A stretch of 64,000 nucleotides of DNA, from NCBI RefSeq assembly GCF_016863135.1, contig NZ_BOOH01000047.1, positions 1 through 64,000 of the forward strand. Direction: 5' to 3'. This DNA is from Planobispora longispora. Lineage in GTDB: Bacteria; Actinomycetota; Actinomycetes; Streptosporangiales; Streptosporangiaceae. Shown here one piece after another: positions 60,000 to 64,000 of this stretch. Position 1 is the first letter of the stretch; every line of letters begins with the position of its first letter. Made by a program: the position numbers and the translations under genes. The notes beneath the pieces are model-generated. The model made no database searches and was not told the DNA's origin. It saw only the letters and a list, made by a program, of their open reading frames with translations.

Positions 60000-60950
60000 C
60001 GCCAAAGCGGCGAGCGCCTGCGTCGGCCAGCGGATGAGTTCAGTGGTCGAGTCGACACCGAGACCATGAGGGCCGGTTCGTGGACGAATCGGCCCTCTGC
60101 CCTGCTGCATCGAAATCGACCAGGAAAACGGTGCGAGCGGTCACGTTCAGCGTACGCCTCCCTGCATTCTCGTGCCTGCTTGAAAGCTACGGCTGCTGCA
60201 GCGGGCCGACCGTGATCCTCCACAGTTTGGCCGTACCGGGCCGAACCCGTGGCGACGGATCGGCTCGATGCGAACGACCGCACCGGTGTTTCGACGCCCA
60301 GCGCGCGGGCCATATCCGCAAGCAGCTCACGATGGAACTGCTCGTCCCCCAGCCTCCGCGCCGCCGTCATTGTGGCGCGGGCGAGAGCTTCACCGTCGGG
60401 GGTGGCCTGCCGGCCCACGCCCCCCATGGAGAAGAACGCCCCGTGGCTCAGCCCAAGGAGCGAGCCCAGATCCTCAAGGTCGAGATGCGAGGCGAGCGAG
60501 GTCACCATCGCGGCGATGTGCGGCGTCAGCCGTTCCCAGGCCGGCCAGTCGCCTGGGCGGTCGTGGTCGAGTTCCGCACAGGAGTTCTGCGCAAGCCGTA
60601 CAGCGGCCTCGCCGTCCAGCGCCCGCCGATATTCACCGAAGTCACGCCAGCGGGCGAACGGCGAGGCCAGGTAGGTCCCGGCCACACCGGCGGCCCGATC
60701 GAAGCCGGCCTGTGCCATCCGCCGGCGTCGACGCACCGTTGGCGGCCGGCACCGCGGGTGCATCGGCATTATCGAAGATCAGCAGACCGGGCTTCTGAGA
60801 TCCCGCTTCCTCCAGGAACGTCAGAACCGCTCGGCGGCGATCGGAGAAGAGCGGATCATGGCCCGGTTCCTCGACGTCCTCACCCGGCTGCTCCAGGTCG
60901 TCGACGAAGGTGAGGTGATCTGCCCGCCGCGCGTGCTGAATCTCTGACGG
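60000..60950 (-). pseudogene. Decayed NB-ARC/TPR protein (FxSxx-COOH type)
   Basis: On the minus strand HARRADHLTFVDDLEQPGED and FLEEAGSQKPGLLIFDNAD (Walker B-like) lie near 60950-60770. They are followed in another frame by TPR-like sequence (SPFARWRDFGEYRRALDGEA; WPAWERLTPHIAAMVTSLAS) down to about 60230. The P-loop and most of the ATPase are missing. The pieces match the order in the large NB-ARC/tetratricopeptide proteins of actinobacteria. Confidence 0.55.
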
Positions 60951-61000
60951 AACAGCGGCGGAACGAAAGGCTCGGAGGAGCCGGGAAATCGTGATCGGGG

Positions 61001-62752
61001 TCAGAGGGTGAGGGCTCCCGTCAGGAGGTCGTCGAAGCGGTCGAGGTCCTCGGCCGGGCGGTCGATGCCGCGCAGCGGGCCGTGGTCGGCGAGGTGGGCG
61101 TCGGCGTAGAGACGGGCGACCAGGGCCTTGCGGTCGGTGCCGAGTTCACGCCGTTCCCAGCCGGCCTGCTCCAGCAGCAGCGCGGCGGCGTAGACGTCGC
61201 ACATGAACTGGGCCAGCGGGAACAGCCGCGCCTCGGCCGCCACCGGGTCCAGGCCCGACAGGGCGGTGATCGCCTTGCGCAGGTCCTCGATCCGGGTCCG
61301 GACCAGGGAGACGGTGGTCTCGTCGTCGGCCGGGGCCTGGCCGACGGCGGCCGTCAGCCGGTCGAGGAAGGACTCGTGGGCGTTCTCCTTCAGCATCGCC
61401 CGCCGCATGTCCAGGCACAGGACGTTGTCGCCGCCCTCCCAGATCGGGTTGACCTGGGCGTCGCGCAGGATGCGGGCGACCGGCCACTGCTCGATGTAGC
61501 CGTTGCCGCCGTGGATCTCGATCGCGTCGCTGGCCGCGGTGACGCCGAGGCGGGCGGCGCGGAGCTTGACCAGGGCGGGCGCCAGGCGCAGGCCGGAGTT
61601 GAGCGTGCCGTCGAAGACCATCGCCTGGGCGGCCTCGACCTCGACGATCAGCTCGGCCAGTTTGCGGCGCATGAGCGGCTGGTCGATGAGGGCCGCGCCG
61701 AAGGCCTCGCGGCTGCGGGCGTAGCAGACCGACTCGACCAGCGCGCGGCGGGCGCAGCCCAGTCCCATCATGGCGATGGCCAGGCGGGCGCCGTTGGTGA
61801 GCGTCATCATCCTGCCCAGGCCCTTGCCGTCGCCGGTGCCGCGCGGGTCCGGCGCGAGCAGGAACGCCTCGGCGTCGGCGAACTCGACCTCCGCCGAGGC
61901 GACGGAGCGGGTGCCGAGCTTGTCCTTGAGCCTGCGGATCCGGATGCCGTTGTGGCCGCCGTCGCGCCGCTCGCGCAGGACCAGGAAGGGCGAGACCCCG
62001 CGCACGCCGTCCGGGGCGCCCTCGGGCTTGGCGAGCACGACGAACGCCGAGCCGTTGGCGTTGGAGGCGAACCACTTCAGGCCGTTCAGCCGCCAGGCGT
62101 CGCCGTCCGGGGTGGCGGTGGTCTCCAGCGCGCCGAGGTCGGAGCCGCCGGAGCGCTCGGTGAACATCTGCGCGGCCTCGCCGGAGAACATGCCGTCGGC
62201 GAAGATCTCCCGCACCCGTTCCCTGACGTCCTCGGGCGCGAACGCCTCGGCCATCAGCACGACCATGTCGCCGCCGGTGCCGAGCGCGCAGCCCATGCCG
62301 ATGTCGGCCTGGTAGAGCAGGTAGTGCCAGGCCGCGATCATGGCGGCCGGATCGGCCCCGGCCGCCTTGGCCTCCGCGGTGAACTCGGGCCGGGTGAAGC
62401 TCCGGGCGACCAGCTCGCGCCGGGCCTCCTCGAAGGACGGCGGCATGACGATCCGGCTGACGTCGCGGCCCCACCGGTCGTAGCGCTCCAGGCGGGGCGG
62501 GTTGCGGTCGGTCTCCTCGGCGTGCTCCGAGATCGGCCCGGCCATCAGCGCGCCGGCCCGCTCCAGGTGCGGGACGGCCCACTCCAGGCCCTCGGCGCCG
62601 AGATGGCGGCGCATCAGGAAGCGCAGGGTGGGGTCGGAGTCGTACCAGTTCAGCCCGGCCGCACCCGGATAACGCTCGGTCGCGTAGCGCCGGGACTTGT
62701 CGGGGGCGCCGAAGGGCAGCCGGTCGACCGGTTCGACGAGGTAAGAGGCCAT
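61001..62752 (-). CDS. Acyl-CoA dehydrogenase (AidB-like)
   Basis: 583 aa. The flavin/acyl site is shown by MFTERSGGSDLGALETTATP, LNGLKWFASNANGSAFVVLA, CYARSREAFGAALIDQPLMR and EIHGGNGYIEQWPVARILRD. Length and the extra C-terminal helical domain fit the AidB/long-chain group. It is divergent from a PaaX-type regulator, which probably controls it. An 89-bp segment near the C-terminal end occurs again at 45841-45929. Confidence 0.93.
   Translation of the reverse strand: MASYLVEPVDRLPFGAPDKSRRYATERYPGAAGLNWYDSDPTLRFLMRRHLGAEGLEWAVPHLERAGALMAGPISEHAEETDRNPPRLERYDRWGRDVSRIVMPPSFEEARRELVARSFTRPEFTAEAKAAGADPAAMIAAWHYLLYQADIGMGCALGTGGDMVVLMAEAFAPEDVRERVREIFADGMFSGEAAQMFTERSGGSDLGALETTATPDGDAWRLNGLKWFASNANGSAFVVLAKPEGAPDGVRGVSPFLVLRERRDGGHNGIRIRRLKDKLGTRSVASAEVEFADAEAFLLAPDPRGTGDGKGLGRMMTLTNGARLAIAMMGLGCARRALVESVCYARSREAFGAALIDQPLMRRKLAELIVEVEAAQAMVFDGTLNSGLRLAPALVKLRAARLGVTAASDAIEIHGGNGYIEQWPVARILRDAQVNPIWEGGDNVLCLDMRRAMLKENAHESFLDRLTAAVGQAPADDETTVSLVRTRIEDLRKAITALSGLDPVAAEARLFPLAQFMCDVYAAALLLEQAGWERRELGTDRKALVARLYADAHLADHGPLRGIDRPAEDLDRFDDLLTGALTL
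61243..61331 (+). repeat. 89-bp direct repeat, copy 2
   Basis: Lies inside the acyl-CoA dehydrogenase gene, encoding its residues near 475-504, and matches 45841-45929 at 87 of 89 bases in the same orientation. It is probably the source copy because the protein family continues through it. Confidence 0.92.
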
Positions 62753-62760
62753 GTCTGGAT

Positions 62761-62796
62761 ATTACGTTTTTCCAACAGATGATGGGAAGATGTAAT
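62761..62796. promoter_or_regulatory. Palindromic divergent promoter region
   Basis: ATTAC (62761-62765) and GTAAT (62792-62796) are inverted, with weaker TTTCC/GGGAA pairing inside. The stretch is AT-rich and sits between acyl-CoA dehydrogenase and the PaaX gene. It is a candidate operator. A TAAGCT -10 (62853-62858) lies 11 bases before the PaaX ATG, suggesting a leaderless transcript. Confidence 0.4.
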
Positions 62797-62869
62797 GAGC
62801 AGGATCGCGATCCGGACCCGGGCCACGCTCCGGACCGCCGCCGGACACGTCCTAAGCTCTGAACCGCCG

Positions 62870-63700
62870 ATGAAGAACGAAGACTCGCTGGGGCTCCGCC
62901 CGCTGACCGCGCGCTCGGTCGTCCTCAGCACGCTGCTGGGCAGCCACCCGCCCCATCTGAAGGCCCGCCACCTGGTGCGCGCGGGCGAGCTGTTCGGCAT
63001 CTCCGAGGGCACGGTCCGGGTGGCCCTCTCGCGCATGGTCGCGGCGGGCGACCTCGTCACGGACGACGGCGGCTACCGGCTGGGCGGGCGCCTGCGGGAA
63101 CGCCAGGCGCGCCAGGACGCCAGCCGCTCGCCCCTCACCCGCGAGTGGGACGGCTCGTGGGAGGTCGCGATCGTCACCGCCGAGCGGCGGCCGGCCGCCG
63201 AGCGCGCCGCGTTCCGGGACGCCATGACGGCACTGCGCATGGCCGAGATCCGCGAAGGCGTGTGGATGCGCCCGGACAACCTGGTCCGGAGCGCCCCGGA
63301 CGGAGACGCGCCCGGCCCGGCCGCCGCGGGCCCGGAGCCCGCCGGAGGAGCCGATGCGGGCCCGGAGTCCATCGGAGGAGCCGACGCGCCGCCCTCCCCC
63401 GTCACCGGGCAGTGCATGTTCCTGCGGGCCGTCCCGGAGGGCGCACCCGCCGCGCTGGCGGCGTCGTTGTGGGACCTTCCCGCGTGGGCGGACCGGGCGC
63501 GGGCGCTGGGCGAGGAGTTCGACGCGGCGGTCCGGGTGACCGACCGGTTCGTCCTGGCCGCCGCGATCCTGCGGCACCTGCTCACCGATCCCCTGCTCCC
63601 GCCCGGCCTCCTGCCCGGCGACTGGCCGGGGACCGGCCTGCGCCACCGCTACGACCTGTTCGAAGCCGAGTTCGGCGCCCTCCTGCGCGATCACCTGTAG
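62870..63700 (+). CDS. PaaX-family transcriptional regulator
   Basis: 276 aa from ATG 62870. Winged helix: ARSVVLSTLLGSHPPHLKAR through GISEGTVRVALSRMVAAGDL. The middle domain has REWDGSWEVAIVTAERRPAA. A duplicated linker (GPEPAGGADAGPESIGGAD) from a 33-bp tandem repeat precedes the C-terminal domain (ALAASLWDLPAWADRARALG). PaaX-type repressors respond to acyl-CoA thioesters, which fits the divergent acyl-CoA dehydrogenase. Confidence 0.92.
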   Translation: MKNEDSLGLRPLTARSVVLSTLLGSHPPHLKARHLVRAGELFGISEGTVRVALSRMVAAGDLVTDDGGYRLGGRLRERQARQDASRSPLTREWDGSWEVAIVTAERRPAAERAAFRDAMTALRMAEIREGVWMRPDNLVRSAPDGDAPGPAAAGPEPAGGADAGPESIGGADAPPSPVTGQCMFLRAVPEGAPAALAASLWDLPAWADRARALGEEFDAAVRVTDRFVLAAAILRHLLTDPLLPPGLLPGDWPGTGLRHRYDLFEAEFGALLRDHL

Positions 63701-63871
63701 CGGATCGCCGCCCGTCGGAAACGGTCCCGGCCGGTGCCGGCCGCCTCCCGGAGCAGGCGTTTGTCACAGGTTCCGGACATACTTGATCTCCACGCGGAAG
63801 CGATGTTTGATACGTGAGGTTCGTTCCTGTCGCAGTGGCCGCACCTACTGTGCCGACCATGGGTGGTAGGG

Positions 63872-64000
63872 ATGAAGTTCCGGGTTCTCGGCCCGATCGA
63901 GGTCTACGACGACGGGGTTCCCGTCAGGCTCGGCGGCCCGCGCCAGCGCGCGGTGCTCGCCCGGCTGCTGGTCGCGGGCGGAGCCGTCGTCTCCACCGAC
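63872..64000 (+). CDS. SARP/BTAD-type regulator, 5' part
   Basis: The first 43 residues (MKFRVLGPIEVYDDGVPVRL, then GGPRQRAVLARLLVAGG) are the start of the OmpR-like winged helix of SARP/AfsR regulators. The gene runs off the window. GGTAGGGATG places a ribosome binding site close to the ATG. Full proteins of this class carry a BTAD domain and sometimes NB-ARC and TPR parts. Confidence 0.9.
   Translation, partial: MKFRVLGPIEVYDDGVPVRLGGPRQRAVLARLLVAGGAVVSTD

Noticed and set aside
45841-61331. The 89-bp repeats as attachment sites of an integrative element
   Set aside because: No integrase or excisionase gene lies between them, and the left copy lacks the rest of the dehydrogenase 3' end; homologous duplication is simpler.
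1-64000. CRISPR arrays and tRNA genes
   Set aside because: No regularly spaced repeats and no cloverleaf with a plausible anticodon arm were noticed; reading by eye could miss a tRNA, so a covariance-model scan would settle this.

Overview
The window is very GC-rich, starts many genes at GTG, and carries actinobacterial families throughout (DapD, LuxR-type two-component pairs, SARP/BTAD regulator, PaaX, ECF42 sigma factor, FxSxx-COOH-type NB-ARC/TPR remnant). It is best read as chromosome of a filamentous actinomycete. A Streptosporangiales-like host is my inference, not proven. No rRNA, tRNA or CRISPR array was seen.

Layout. (1) 1-12.7 kb, minus strand: the sheath-to-spike half of an extracellular contractile injection system (eCIS, phage-tail-like). 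In transcription order it holds a possible tail-terminator protein, sheath, inner tube, a T4-baseplate/chaperone-like zinc protein with a DUF6760-like tail reachable only by -1 frameshifting, three large hydrophobic proteins in the tape-measure position, a tube/hub adaptor, LysM protein, gpD-like hub and gp5-like spike. It runs off the left edge. (2) 13-31 kb, core-like: thrS, dapD, a PAP2-like membrane protein, a VOC protein, a histidine kinase/response regulator pair divergent from an ABC transporter with FtsX-type permease, a BASS transporter, an NTF2-like protein, a secreted DUF4394 protein, an MBL hydrolase overlapping an FAD monooxygenase, and a large NACHT-LRR STAND ATPase. (3) 31-61 kb, a mosaic accessory region: a CDF metal exporter with its ArsR sensor; a chromate operon with ChrB split in two; TetR, MFS and tiny Cys/His-rich genes behind CsoR-like boxes; DUF6153/DUF305 copper-type genes with a BlaI/M56 pair; histidine kinase and RsbW-like kinase; cytochrome P450; a sulfide/persulfide module; an ECF42 sigma operon; and TetR/VOC. 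Decayed genes are interspersed (ECF sigma tail, DUF2269-like protein, Ser/Thr kinase, Mrr-like nuclease, IS5-type transposase, NB-ARC/TPR protein). (4) 61-64 kb: acyl-CoA dehydrogenase with divergent PaaX regulator, and the start of a SARP regulator.

How it fits together. The eCIS genes form one tightly packed operon whose order (tube, frameshifted chaperone, tape-measure candidates, hub, spike) mirrors long-tailed phages. The accessory region is largely stress resistance: each efflux or detoxification unit has its own sensor next to it (ArsR, TetR, BlaI, ArsR-rhodanese, ECF42), often with a visible palindrome between divergent genes. An 89-bp direct repeat links a 56-codon ORF at 45.8 kb with the acyl-CoA dehydrogenase gene at 61.3 kb and brackets 15 kb of this region.

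Strongest leads: a U_UUU_UUA slippery heptamer at the end of the eCIS chaperone gene with an in-frame -1 extension; the three unclassified hydrophobic eCIS proteins; the 89-bp in-frame duplication; tiny metal-binding ORFs behind CsoR-like boxes with no csoR gene in view; and a persulfide-dioxygenase-like fusion that lacks an expected iron ligand.
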